The notes beneath the pieces were generated by a model, which saw only the letters and a program-made list of their open reading frames with translations, had not been told where the DNA came from and did no database searches. Shown here piece after piece: positions 26,329 through 35,003 of a DNA stretch of 43,739 nt. Both the position numbers and the translations under genes were made by a program. How positions within the stretch are numbered: the stretch's first letter is position 1; the number at the start of each line of letters is the position of its first letter. Source of the stretch: Clostridia bacterium. GTDB taxonomy: Bacteria; Bacillota; Clostridia; Christensenellales; UBA3700. The stretch is from contig JAIEDA010000005.1 of the NCBI GenBank assembly GCA_029068165.1, positions 1 through 43,739 of the forward strand, read 5' to 3'.

Positions 26329-26558
26329 TACTTACGCTGGCTGTTGACGCAATAGAGGTAATAGTAGGAGTAGTAGTCGCGCTCGTGGTCGTAGGCGGTT
26401 TCGGCTTGTATTTGTATCGCAAAATCAAGGCGAAAAAGAGCGGAAAGGGCGGCTGTTGCTGCTCGGGCGATTGCTGTTCGTGCTCGGGGTGTTCGGTATC
26501 TTTCAAGAAAAAAGACAAAACGAACGATCAAAACGATAAAAGTCCGCTTGAAGAGTAG
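26325..26558 (+). CDS. FeoB-associated Cys-rich membrane protein
   Basis: The ATG overlaps the feoB stop (ATGA), so the two are translationally coupled. The 77-aa product has one N-terminal membrane helix (AIEVIVGVVVALVVVGGFGL) and a cytoplasmic tail with the cluster CCCSGDCCSCSGC, seven cysteines within 13 residues, then a Lys/Asp-rich end. This is the pattern of the FeoB-associated Cys-rich family in Firmicutes, thought to handle or scavenge Fe2+ beside FeoB. Its exact role is unproved. Confidence 0.88.
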   Translation: MILTLAVDAIEVIVGVVVALVVVGGFGLYLYRKIKAKKSGKGGCCCSGDCCSCSGCSVSFKKKDKTNDQNDKSPLEE

Positions 26559-26566
26559 ACCTTTAT

Positions 26567-26597
26567 AAAAAAGACCCGCTTTAACGGGTCTTTTTTA
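26567..26597 (+). terminator. Terminator of the feo operon
   Basis: AAAAAAGACCCG, loop CTTTAA, CGGGTCTTTTTT; bidirectional in form. Confidence 0.9.
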
Positions 26598-26673
26598 TGC
26601 CGATTGATAAAATTTTGCCCAGCGGAATTTGGCGCGCGGAATAATATTCGCGTTAAATGCCGTCTTATTACGG

Positions 26674-26702
26674 TTGATTTATAAAATTCAATTTGATATA
26701 AT
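26674..26702 (+). promoter_or_regulatory. asnS promoter
   Basis: TTGATT (26674-26679), 17-bp spacer, TATAAT (26697-26702). A leader of about 110 nt precedes asnS; I see no T-box motif in it. Confidence 0.65.
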
Positions 26703-26817
26703 ATACTATAGTTTATTAAGCAAAGGATATAAAAAGCCTTATATTAATGTCAAAACGCTTATTTAGAGAATGAGTAGAAAACGACAAGTATAAATAAAAA
26801 TATTTAGGAGTGACAAA

Positions 26818-28200
26818 ATGAAACATACGGATATTAAACAACTGATTTCTACGCCGAAGAAATTTTTTAATACAAACGTGACCGTTTGCGGTTGGATACG
26901 TAGCTTCCGCGACAGCAAAAATATGGCGTTCATCACGCTCAACGACGGAACTTCGCTTGCGCACCTGCAAATCGTTATAGATAAAAACGTTATTCCGACG
27001 TTGGCGGAGGGGGCTACTCGCGTAGGGTCCTCAGTGAAAGTCGTAGGCGTTGCCGTAGAATCATTTAATAAAAATCAAGCGGTTGAAATAAACGCTCAAT
27101 CAGTTGAGCTTCTCGGCGACTGTCCGTTGGATTATCCTATACAAAAGGCTAAGACCTCGCTTGAATATTTGCGTACGTTGCCGCATTTGCGCGTACGTAC
27201 CAACACGTTCAACGCGGTGTTTAGAATAAGGAGCAAAATCTCCGCGGCTATTCACGACTATTTTCAAGAGAGAGATTATTTGTACGTGCATACGCCCATA
27301 ATAACCGGTAGCGACTGCGAGGGCGCGGGCAAGATTTTCCAAGTGACTACTCTCGGCTATGCGCCTAAATACAAGAGTGAAGAAGAGTACTACGCCCACG
27401 ACTTTTTCGGTCAAAGCGCAGGACTTACCGTTTCGGGACAGTTGGAGGGCGAAGTAATGGCGCTTGCGTTCGGCAAGATTTATACTTTTGGTCCTACTTT
27501 CCGCGCTGAAAACAGCAACACCACTAGACACGCCGCCGAGTTTTGGCAAATAGAACCCGAAGTGGCTTTTGCCGAAATCGACGACATAATCGAAATCGCC
27601 GCCGAGTTCATCAAATACATAATAAAGGCGGTGCTTGAGAGTTGCCCCGACGAGCTTGCGCTCCTTGAGAGATTTTATGAGCCGGGACTTAGGCAAAAAC
27701 TGCAAAAAGTAGTCGACGACGAGTTTGTAAAAGTTGAGTACACCGAGGCTATAGAAATCCTCAAAAAGAGCGGCAAACAGTTCGTCTATCCCGTGGAGTG
27801 GGGCTGCGACTTGCAAACAGAGCACGAGAGATATTTGACGGATATCGTTTACAACAAACCCGTATTTGTCGTCAACTATCCTAAGGATTTAAAATCCTTC
27901 TATATGAAACAAAATCCGGACGGCAAGACTGTTGCCGCGACCGATTTGCTTGTTCCCGGCGTAGGCGAAATTATAGGTTGCAGCGAGCGCGAGGCGGACT
28001 ATGACAAGCTTATGCAAGCTATAAACGACAGGGGGATGAAGGTGAGCGACTACGAGAATTATATGGATCTTCGCAAGTTCGGCTCCGTGCCTCACAGCGG
28101 TTTCGGCTTGGGACTGGAAAGAATTTTGATGTACGTTACGGGTATGGGCAATATTCGCGATACGCAAATTTTCCCGCGCGCAAAGGGCGAATTAAAATAG
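26818..28200 (+). CDS. asnS: Asparaginyl-tRNA synthetase
   Basis: AsnRS charges tRNA-Asn with asparagine. The 460-aa class IIb enzyme has the N-terminal OB-fold anticodon domain (VTVCGWIRSFRDSKNMAFIT), the linker with TSLEYLRTLPHLRVRTNTF, motif 2 (FRAENSNTTRHAAEFWQIE) and motif 3 (GFGLGLERILMY). The length is normal. TTTAGGAGTG precedes the ATG. Its presence beside the aspartyl enzyme means the cell does not need to make Asn-tRNA by the indirect transamidation route. Confidence 0.96.
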   Translation: MKHTDIKQLISTPKKFFNTNVTVCGWIRSFRDSKNMAFITLNDGTSLAHLQIVIDKNVIPTLAEGATRVGSSVKVVGVAVESFNKNQAVEINAQSVELLGDCPLDYPIQKAKTSLEYLRTLPHLRVRTNTFNAVFRIRSKISAAIHDYFQERDYLYVHTPIITGSDCEGAGKIFQVTTLGYAPKYKSEEEYYAHDFFGQSAGLTVSGQLEGEVMALAFGKIYTFGPTFRAENSNTTRHAAEFWQIEPEVAFAEIDDIIEIAAEFIKYIIKAVLESCPDELALLERFYEPGLRQKLQKVVDDEFVKVEYTEAIEILKKSGKQFVYPVEWGCDLQTEHERYLTDIVYNKPVFVVNYPKDLKSFYMKQNPDGKTVAATDLLVPGVGEIIGCSEREADYDKLMQAINDRGMKVSDYENYMDLRKFGSVPHSGFGLGLERILMYVTGMGNIRDTQIFPRAKGELK

Positions 28201-28250
28201 GCAAAGACAGCTATAAAGCTATAGAATTTTTCGGAATATAAAGAAAAAAA

Positions 28251-28279
28251 TTGACCTGCTAGGGTTATTGTGATAAAAT
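28251..28279 (+). promoter_or_regulatory. aspS promoter
   Basis: TTGACC (28251-28256), 17-bp spacer, TAAAAT (28274-28279), about 40 bp before the aspS start. Confidence 0.7.
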
Positions 28280-28319
28280 ATATAAAACTTGATAAGTGAA
28301 TAAAGGCGGACGATTGGAA

Positions 28320-29618
28320 ATGCAAAGAACTTATATTAAAAACCTCGTTGAAGGTGAATGTCTTATTAAAGGCTACGTTGAAGCAATTCGAGACAAAAAA
28401 ATAATGTTTTTGGTAATACGCGACGTTACGGGGTTCGTTCAAGTAACGATAGAAAAAGATAAATGCCCCGGAGTTTACGAGATTGCTAAGCAGTTGACGT
28501 TGCATAGCTTTGTTGCGGTCAAAGGTAATTGCGTTTTCTCTACTTACGTAAGGAACGGCGGCAAAGAAATTTATCCTACCGCAATGGAAATTATGAGTAT
28601 AGCCGACGTTTTGCCTGTTGCGAGCGATAGCGCGCAAGATTTGCGTATGGATTATCGTTGGATAGATCTACGCGACGAAAAGAAAGTTTTTATGTTCCGT
28701 ATTCAAACCGCGTTTGAAAGGCTTGCAATAGAGTATTTCAATAAAAACGGGTTTATCGAAATTCATACCCCGAAGATAACCGCGCTTTCCAGCGAGGGCG
28801 GTAGCGAAGTTTTCGAGCTAAAAAATTACTTTGGACAAAAAGCTTATCTTACGCAAAGTCCGCAGCTTTACAAGCAAATGAGTATGATGGCAGGTTTTGA
28901 CAAGACCTTTGAGATAGGCGAGTATTTCCGCGCAAACCCCAGCTTCACGTCTAGACACGATACGGAATTTACGGGCATAGACGTAGAAGTTTCTTTTATT
29001 GAATCGCATCACGACGTAATGGATATAGAAGAAGAGTTGCTTTCTTATATTATCAACGGTATCAAAGCGGAATTCAACGACGAATACAAAACCTATTTTG
29101 ATAAAGACATAGTATCGCTAGATTACCGCATACCAAGAATTTCGCTTTCGGACGCGTATAAAATTCTTAAAGAAGAAATGAATTACGAAGTTCCGCGCGC
29201 GCTAAAGGGCGATTTGGATCCTGACGGCGAAAAGTTGATTTGTAAATACGTCAAGGAAAAATACAATAGCGACTTCGTATTCATAATCGATTTTCCTGCC
29301 AAAGCAAGAGCTTTCTATTCAATGAAACAAGAAGAGAAGCCCGAGTTGACAAAGACGTACGATTTGCTGTTCAAAGGGATAGAGATTACGAGCGGAGCTC
29401 AACGCGAGCATAGGTATTCCAACTTAAAGCAAAACATTATAGAAAACGGTATCAATCCCGACACTATGACCGAATATTTGGACTTTTTTAGATACGGCGC
29501 GCCTACGCACGGCGGTTTCGGATTGGGAATTACGAGGACGTTGGTCAAACTTTTTGATTTGCCTAGCGTAAAAGACGTGACGTTCCTGTTCCGCGGTCCT
29601 AATAGATTAAAGCCGTAA
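28320..29618 (+). CDS. aspS: Aspartyl-tRNA synthetase, archaeal/eukaryal type
   Basis: AspRS charges tRNA-Asp. The protein lacks the large GAD insertion of the bacterial enzyme and follows the shorter archaeal plan (432 aa from the ATG at 28320). An in-frame GTG at 28296 is possible, but the AAGGCGG lies between the two and favours 28320. Visible are the OB-fold (CLIKGYVEAIRDKKIMFLVI), the motif 1 region (MDYRWIDLRDEKKVFMFRIQ), QSPQLYKQ, motif 2 (FRANPSFTSRHDTEF) and motif 3 (HGGFGLGITRTLVKL). Motif 3 reads ITR where most class IIb enzymes have LER or AER; the essential Arg remains. The matching tRNA-Asp gene follows 43 bp downstream. Confidence 0.92.
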   Translation: MQRTYIKNLVEGECLIKGYVEAIRDKKIMFLVIRDVTGFVQVTIEKDKCPGVYEIAKQLTLHSFVAVKGNCVFSTYVRNGGKEIYPTAMEIMSIADVLPVASDSAQDLRMDYRWIDLRDEKKVFMFRIQTAFERLAIEYFNKNGFIEIHTPKITALSSEGGSEVFELKNYFGQKAYLTQSPQLYKQMSMMAGFDKTFEIGEYFRANPSFTSRHDTEFTGIDVEVSFIESHHDVMDIEEELLSYIINGIKAEFNDEYKTYFDKDIVSLDYRIPRISLSDAYKILKEEMNYEVPRALKGDLDPDGEKLICKYVKEKYNSDFVFIIDFPAKARAFYSMKQEEKPELTKTYDLLFKGIEITSGAQREHRYSNLKQNIIENGINPDTMTEYLDFFRYGAPTHGGFGLGITRTLVKLFDLPSVKDVTFLFRGPNRLKP

Positions 29619-29661
29619 ACAAACGATTTGATTAAACTTAACGCTAGCGTTAAGTTTTTAC

Positions 29662-29738
29662 GGCCCGATAGCTCAGTTGGTTAGAGCGCCAGCCTGTCAC
29701 GCTGGAGGTCGACGGTTCGAGCCCGTTTCGGGTCGCCA
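29662..29738 (+). tRNA. tRNA-Asp (GTC)
   Basis: A 77-nt cloverleaf: acceptor GGCCCGA/TCGGGTC, D arm with AGCTCAGTTGGTTAGAGC, anticodon loop CCTGTCACG with anticodon GTC, T loop GGTTCGAGCC, and an encoded CCA (29736-29738). It directly follows aspS and probably shares its transcript. Confidence 0.97.
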
Positions 29739-29769
29739 TATTTTTGTAGGAATGGAAAAGCGTCCTACT

Positions 29770-29810
29770 AAAACAGTGCCAAAACTTCAACTTTTGGCAC
29801 TGTTTTAAAA
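29770..29810. terminator. Bidirectional terminator after tRNA-Asp
   Basis: A perfect 15-bp stem, AAAACAGTGCCAAAA (29770-29784) and TTTTGGCACTGTTTT (29792-29806), with loop CTTCAAC. Confidence 0.9.
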
Positions 29811-29895
29811 TTATCGCATTATTACGAGTCAAAGATAATATTTAATGATTTAGTCTATGTAATAAATTAGCGACGTCGTTGTATGCCGCAACACG

Positions 29896-29922
29896 AAAGA
29901 CCTGCAATAGCGGGTCTTTTTT
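29896..29922 (+). terminator. Second terminator, apparently without a gene
   Basis: AAAGACCTG, loop CAATAG, CGGGTCTTT then TTT. It resembles the feo operon terminator. There is no gene between it and the previous terminator, so it may be a remnant or mark an unseen small transcript. Confidence 0.75.
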
Positions 29923-30002
29923 ACCTCGGTTGTTTTATTTAGCGTTACAGCGGCGGCAGTTTAAATAACGTATTGACGTTAGAAAATTATTACGGCAAGA
30001 CG

Positions 30003-30032
30003 TTGCATTGAGTTAGGTATTAATGATATAAT
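30003..30032 (+). promoter_or_regulatory. Promoter of the sulfatase operon
   Basis: TTGCAT (30003-30008), 18-bp spacer, TATAAT (30027-30032). AAGGTGAGG precedes the sulfatase ATG. Confidence 0.65.
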
Positions 30033-30101
30033 TAAATAGATTTTAATAAAAGGCGGCGACGAACGTTTTGACGGTCGAAAAGCTATCGTCGTTTTGATAA
30101 G

Positions 30102-32420
30102 GTGAGGAATATGAAGAAAAAAGACAAAACTGAATCTCGGAAGTTTGAATTTAATAGCGCCAACAACAAATTTTCGCTTGCATTGGTGATTATCGCGGTT
30201 GCGCTCGTTTTGACCCAATGGATTGTGGGGCTGAACTTAATTACGCTTATAAATTTGGTATTTTTATGCTTCGTTTCCGTGGTAATATTTATCAACGTTG
30301 TATTCAAAGCAAGACTCAACAAACTGTTGTTGATTGCTTACGCTTTGCCTATATTCGCTATAGCAAGTTTTTATATTGTGGCGGGCGCGGACAGCGGCTG
30401 GGGCGCATTGTCTACGGGAAAAGACGGCTTCGTCAACACGGATAATTTTCTTTGGCAGGGCGAAGGTAACTTCTTTACAAGGCTGCTGGGCAATATTTTA
30501 ATCGTGTTGCCTTGCGTTGCGTTGGTAACCGTTTTGTTTGTGATTTGCAAAAAATTATATAATAAGAAATGCGGAAGATCGCTTGCGTCAATCACTTCGC
30601 TAGCGCTTTTTCTTGCTTCAATAGCATTGATTTTTACGTGCAATTTGCGCGCTAAACCCATTGCCGAAGATATATCGCGCGGAGAAGATGAATATCTCAA
30701 GGCTCTCAACGATTATCACGATAAGAACGGCGTAAATTCTCAATCGCCCAACGTATTGGTCATTTTGATGGACGATATGGGTTACGGCGATACGTCCTAC
30801 AACGGCAATACCGTATACAGTACGCCGGCTATGGACTACGTTGGACAGGAGGGCGTGGCTTTCGACAACTTCTACGCTAGTTATTCCGTGTGCTCGCCGT
30901 CTAGATTTGCTACGCTCACGGGAAGATATCCGTATAGAGGTTACGCCGACAACGTCATTTATCCTACGGTAACTACTTCTATGCCAGTTTGTTTCACAAG
31001 GCTTTTCAACTCGTTTGAAATGGGCGGCAACGCGGACGGTATGCTCGGTGACGAGATTACGCTTGCTGAAGTATTTCAAAATGCAGGTTACGCTACAGGC
31101 GGTTTCGGCAAGTGGCATTTGGGCGATTACGGAGAATATCTTCCCACCAATCAAGGCTTTGATTATTTCTACGGTTCGCACTACGTAAACGATATGACGC
31201 CTTTTTATTACGTAGAAGAAAGCGGCGGTAGATACGAGATTGTCGACGGGGGAACAAAAATAGATCAAACCAAGCTGACTCAGTACTGCCATAATTCCAT
31301 CAACGACTGGATAGACGCCGTAGTGAAAGGAGAAGCTACCCAAAACAACGAAACGTATAAAGAAGGCACGCCGTTTTTTGCTTATTACGCTACGCCGTGG
31401 CCGCACGCTCCTATCTATGCAGGCAGTCCGGCTAAAAAACCCGAGTATAAATATAATTACAGTAACCATAAATGGGAAAAGACGGGCAACGAAGTATTGG
31501 TAGGTCAAGGCGCGACAGGCGCAGGTATTTACGCCGATTGCGTTACGGAATTTGATTATTACCTCAGCGAGCTTTTCTATAATATGCAAGAATTGGGCGT
31601 GTTGGACGATACCGTAATCGTGTTTACGTCGGATAACGGTCCCGCTTTGCAAGGCTCGACCGATGATTTGCGAGGCGGTAAATATACGGCATACGAGGGC
31701 GGACAAAAAGTCCCGTATTATATTCGATACGGCAATAATCAATATATGAATTCGGGTACGACGGTATCCGCTCAGGCAACAAACGTGGACCTTTTCCCGA
31801 CGTTAGTCGAACTTTGCGGAATTAAAGGTTTGGTCGACGGGCAAGTATATGACAATATGATGCCGTTTGATAGAGAAATAGACGGCGTATCAATGAACTC
31901 TCTCTATATTCCCGACGAGCAAGGCAACACCACCGAATTTATTCACGGCAAAAGCAGACCTATTCTCTATATGAAAAGAGAAAAAATAAAATCGGTATCG
32001 TACGCTATTTCCAAAAGCGACGCTTTGGATATGATTGTCGGCAGCGAAGTGAAAATAATCAATTCTTTGGGAGTTACGCAAACCTACACGGTAACTCAAG
32101 AGATGGCGCTAGAGTACGATTTTATTCAAGCGCAGCCGTATACTGTTTGGAAATATTTCAAACAAATGCAAAACGATAATCCTGCGTTCCCCGATAAGAG
32201 TAGAAAAAATTGGCTGATTTGTTTGAGCGACGATTGGGGCGAAAACTATCAACGCGCTGATATGTTCCCGCTTATTGCGAGCGATTTTAGAGATACTATG
32301 CAGCAGTGGGAAAATAAATTCGCTAAAAACCGCCGAGGTTCAAGCAAGGCTTATTATACCGACGGCAATACCGATTATAACTTGTATTATACTACGCTGA
32401 ACGGGGAAAAACGCGGTTAA
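30102..32420 (+). CDS. Membrane-anchored Cys-type sulfatase
   Basis: Sulfatases remove sulfate esters with a formylglycine made from the Cys or Ser of a C/S-x-P-x-R motif. Here the motif is CSPSR (Cys264) followed by ATLTGRYPYRG. Metal-binding stretches are MDDMGYGDT, GKWHLGDYG and FTSDNGP. The 772-aa protein begins with about five membrane helices (near 25-45, 47-70, 75-95, 125-150 and 160-183) and then an extracellular catalytic domain, the plan of lipoteichoic-acid synthases rather than of ordinary secreted sulfatases. The maturase gene starts 7 bp downstream, so the two form an operon. The likely targets are sulfated glycans such as mucin or glycosaminoglycans near the cell surface (inference). 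Confidence 0.9.
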   Translation: MRNMKKKDKTESRKFEFNSANNKFSLALVIIAVALVLTQWIVGLNLITLINLVFLCFVSVVIFINVVFKARLNKLLLIAYALPIFAIASFYIVAGADSGWGALSTGKDGFVNTDNFLWQGEGNFFTRLLGNILIVLPCVALVTVLFVICKKLYNKKCGRSLASITSLALFLASIALIFTCNLRAKPIAEDISRGEDEYLKALNDYHDKNGVNSQSPNVLVILMDDMGYGDTSYNGNTVYSTPAMDYVGQEGVAFDNFYASYSVCSPSRFATLTGRYPYRGYADNVIYPTVTTSMPVCFTRLFNSFEMGGNADGMLGDEITLAEVFQNAGYATGGFGKWHLGDYGEYLPTNQGFDYFYGSHYVNDMTPFYYVEESGGRYEIVDGGTKIDQTKLTQYCHNSINDWIDAVVKGEATQNNETYKEGTPFFAYYATPWPHAPIYAGSPAKKPEYKYNYSNHKWEKTGNEVLVGQGATGAGIYADCVTEFDYYLSELFYNMQELGVLDDTVIVFTSDNGPALQGSTDDLRGGKYTAYEGGQKVPYYIRYGNNQYMNSGTTVSAQATNVDLFPTLVELCGIKGLVDGQVYDNMMPFDREIDGVSMNSLYIPDEQGNTTEFIHGKSRPILYMKREKIKSVSYAISKSDALDMIVGSEVKIINSLGVTQTYTVTQEMALEYDFIQAQPYTVWKYFKQMQNDNPAFPDKSRKNWLICLSDDWGENYQRADMFPLIASDFRDTMQQWENKFAKNRRGSSKAYYTDGNTDYNLYYTTLNGEKRG

Positions 32421-32427
32421 AAGTTTT

Positions 32428-33525
32428 ATGAAAAAAGACCTATCCATTATGATTAAACCTGCGTCGAGTATATGTAATATGCGATGCAAATATTGTTTCT
32501 ATCATTCAGTGGCGCAATCTCGAGAGGCTTCGTCTTATGGAATTATGACGCTAAGTACGGCGGAGAATTTGATTAGAAAAGCTCTTGAGTTTTGCGACGG
32601 CGGCAGTATCTATTTTGCTTTTCAAGGCGGCGAGCCGCTATTTGCAGGCAAAGACTTTTTTAGAGATTTCGTCGCATTGGTCAAAAAGCATAATTCGCGA
32701 GGCTGTAAGATTTATTACGCTTTACAAACCAACGGCACGTTGATTGATACCGAATGGGCGGATTTTTTCGCGGAGAATAAATTTTTGTTGGGCTTAAGTC
32801 TTGACGGAGATCAAAACGCTAACCGTTTTCGATTGGACGCCGATTTGAATTATACTTTTCCTAAAGTTAAATCCGCAATGGATTTGCTCAAAGAACGCGG
32901 CGTTGATTTCAACGTTTTGATTGTCGCAACGGGTTATACGGCGGATCATATTGAAGCTGTATATAAATATTTCAAGAGTCAAGAAATCAAATTTTTACAG
33001 TTCATTCCTTGTTTGCGCCCGTTCGGCGATAAGAGTGAAAGCGAACTTTATATGACCGTCGAGCAATATGCTTCGTTTTTGATTAGGTTGTTTAATCTTT
33101 ACGTAAAAGATTACGTAAAAGGCGAGTACGTCAGCATTAGACAGTTTGACAATTACGTTCGTTTGTTTTTGGGCGAGAACGCCGAACAGTGCGGTATGAA
33201 CGGTTATTGTTCGCGTCAGTTTGTAGTTGAGGGCAACGGCAACGTTTATCCTTGCGATTTTTATTGTTTAGACGAATGGCTGCTAGGCAACGTCAACACT
33301 GACGATTTTATTCAATTAGCGTCAAAGCCGAAAGCCGACGAATTTACTCGCGGCTCGTTTAGTATTCCGGCTCAATGTCGAGCTTGTCCATACGTTCGCG
33401 TATGCCGCGGCGGCGGTTGCAAAAGGTCCAAAGAGGACCGCGATTATTGTCAAGCGTATAAGCAATTTTTCAGCGCTTGCTTACCGCTATTCCGCGTATT
33501 TATCGATGAAAAAAGAAAAGCGTAA
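32428..33525 (+). CDS. Anaerobic sulfatase-maturating enzyme (radical SAM)
   Basis: This enzyme oxidises the sulfatase active-site Cys or Ser to formylglycine without oxygen. The 365-aa protein has the radical SAM cluster motif CNMRCKYC (Cys16, Cys20, Cys23), the GGEP stretch (FQGGEPLF), and a C-terminal SPASM region with the extra cluster cysteines in CGMNGYC, YPCDFYC, CRACPYVRVC and GGGC. This matches anSME in length and order. It acts in the cytoplasm before the sulfatase is exported. The 7-bp gap to the sulfatase gene supports the pairing. The ribosome binding site is weak, so coupling to sulfatase translation is likely. Confidence 0.95.
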   Translation: MKKDLSIMIKPASSICNMRCKYCFYHSVAQSREASSYGIMTLSTAENLIRKALEFCDGGSIYFAFQGGEPLFAGKDFFRDFVALVKKHNSRGCKIYYALQTNGTLIDTEWADFFAENKFLLGLSLDGDQNANRFRLDADLNYTFPKVKSAMDLLKERGVDFNVLIVATGYTADHIEAVYKYFKSQEIKFLQFIPCLRPFGDKSESELYMTVEQYASFLIRLFNLYVKDYVKGEYVSIRQFDNYVRLFLGENAEQCGMNGYCSRQFVVEGNGNVYPCDFYCLDEWLLGNVNTDDFIQLASKPKADEFTRGSFSIPAQCRACPYVRVCRGGGCKRSKEDRDYCQAYKQFFSACLPLFRVFIDEKRKA

Positions 33526-33622
33526 TCGATGTTTAAATAATTAAAAACGCTATCAAAAGAATTAATTCCCAAATGAATTTAGCCGTTATGAAGAAATAGA
33601 ATTGAAATATGGGGGAAAAGTT

Positions 33623-33979
33623 ATGAAATGGATAATGGGAATTGGACTACCGACGATTTTAATTTTGCTTGGCGTAATAGTTCTTATTATCAAGCCCAAA
33701 AGAAATGGGGCTTTTGGTTATCGCACAAAAAGAAGTTTATCTAGTGATAGTAATTGGAATTATGCAAATAGAGTTATGGGTATTGCGCTCATACTTATAA
33801 ATGCTATATTGATTATACCTTTGGTTTGCATTGTTAATTTATTTGTTGAAAGCACGATTATTATTGTATTGCTTGATATTATGTTGGCGACGATTGGCGC
33901 GATATCGGTTATTCCAATAACTGAATATAAGTTAACAAAAAGAATAGCAAAGGAGAAAAACAATGAGATTAACAGTTAG
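33623..33979 (+). CDS. SdpI-like small membrane protein
   Basis: The ATG at 33623 has GGGGGA just upstream; a TTG at 33602 is less likely. The 118-aa product has three membrane helices and the signature GYRTKRSLSSDSNWNYANRV after the first helix, which is the conserved loop of the SdpI C-terminal family. In Bacillus SdpI gives immunity to the SdpC toxin, but most stand-alone members have no known role. It overlaps the Nudix gene by 17 bp. From here on the DNA is more AT-rich than the upstream chromosome. Confidence 0.8.
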   Translation: MKWIMGIGLPTILILLGVIVLIIKPKRNGAFGYRTKRSLSSDSNWNYANRVMGIALILINAILIIPLVCIVNLFVESTIIIVLLDIMLATIGAISVIPITEYKLTKRIAKEKNNEINS

Positions 33980-34475
33980 GGGAATAATAATAAATAGAAA
34001 GAGCGATAAAATTTTATTGTTAAAATATATTGATAAAAAATCAAAGTCTACAACAAATTTGGAAGACGGCTTTTGGGCAATGCCAGGGGGAGGGGTTGAA
34101 GATGGAGAAAGTTTTAAAGAAGCATTAACAAGAGAGATATATGAAGAGACTGGTTTTCGGCAACTTGAGATATCAAATTGTGTATTAAGTCGCGTTGTTT
34201 ATTTAGACTTAACTGAGAAAGCTGATTACTATTATGAGAGATATTATCTTGTTTATACTGATGAGGAGAAATTACAAGATACCAATCTAACAACTTTAGA
34301 AAAAGAAGTGATTAAACAATACAAATGGTGGAGCAAAGAAGAAATCAAGATAAATCAAAAAATAATTATGCCACCAAACATTGCTCAGGTCTTGGAAAAA
34401 GACTTTATCAATTTCAAATCGGTTGTAGATTTAACAGATGAAGATTTATTAATGAAAACGATTAGCGTGTGTTAG
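33963..34475 (+). CDS. Nudix hydrolase
   Basis: Nudix enzymes cleave nucleoside diphosphates linked to another group. The 170-aa protein has a complete Nudix box: Gly43, Glu49, Arg57-Glu58, Glu61-Glu62 and Gly64 (GGVEDGE, then REIYEETGF). The substrate cannot be told from the sequence. AAAGGAG precedes the ATG and the gene overlaps the SdpI-like gene by 17 bp, so the two are one unit. Boundary module R1 follows. Confidence 0.9.
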   Translation: MRLTVRGIIINRKSDKILLLKYIDKKSKSTTNLEDGFWAMPGGGVEDGESFKEALTREIYEETGFRQLEISNCVLSRVVYLDLTEKADYYYERYYLVYTDEEKLQDTNLTTLEKEVIKQYKWWSKEEIKINQKIIMPPNIAQVLEKDFINFKSVVDLTDEDLLMKTISVC

Positions 34476-34575
34476 AGTGGCGCTAGAGCTCGGGACTTGT
34501 AAGGAACGTAGCGACGGCATAGCGAGCAAGCGGTATCGCGTCCTGTGTGAACGTCACTATTTTGGTACTCCCGTT

Positions 34576-34697
34576 CGGTAACCCCGCTCTTCGCACCGTA
34601 AAACGAAAGACCCATTTGCGTGAGCCTTTCTAATACGTGTGCGTGATGAACAAAAAGGATTTTTTGGGGCATAGCCGAAGTCGGGACTTGAACTCAT
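34576..34697. repeat. Cassette-boundary module R1
   Basis: Contains CGGTAACCCCGCTCTTCGCACCG, written here as CGGTAACCCCGC plus TCTTCGCACCG, then a decayed hairpin, GATGAACAAAAAGGATTTTT and one tRNA-end-like unit (TAGCCGAAGTCGGGACTTGA). Related modules are at 41236, 42535 and 43471. The rest of 34476-35003 holds only the possible operator at 34821. Confidence 0.8.
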
Positions 34698-34820
34698 ATG
34701 TGAAATTTCAATTAGTTTATCTATATTAGTTAGCAATAACTCAACGAGCAATTAACCGTAAATCTAAATTTTAAAAGGAATTGTCAATATTTATAGCATT
34801 TTGATGCAAAAGCAATTATT

Positions 34821-34842
34821 TTATGATATAATTTCATCATAA
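34821..34842. promoter_or_regulatory. Palindromic -10 region of the restriction/defence operon
   Basis: TTATGAT (34821-34827) and ATCATAA (34836-34842) flank and overlap TATAAT (34827-34832). The nearest -35, TTGATG at 34801, gives a long 20-bp spacer. The palindrome may be an operator that delays or limits expression (inference). Confidence 0.45.
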
Positions 34843-35003
34843 ATAGATTAATGTCAAATAGTTGTAAAAGAGATAGAAAATTATTGTCTATAAGAAGCGA
34901 GTGAAATTAAGTAGTATATTAGAGAAAAAGAATATATTATCTATTTGAATTATCTTGAATTAATGCAAAACATGACAAGAGAAACAAAAGGAGAAAACTG
35001 TCA

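Noticed and set aside
29650..29832. 60-codon minus-strand frame across tRNA-Asp
   Set aside because: It is the antisense of the tRNA and a frequent false gene call.
30618..31742. 374-codon minus-strand frame opposite the sulfatase
   Set aside because: Shadow of the sulfatase reading frame, which has all catalytic motifs.
34472..34751. Small minus-strand frames across module R1
   Set aside because: They arise from the repeated module itself and have no ribosome binding site or domain.
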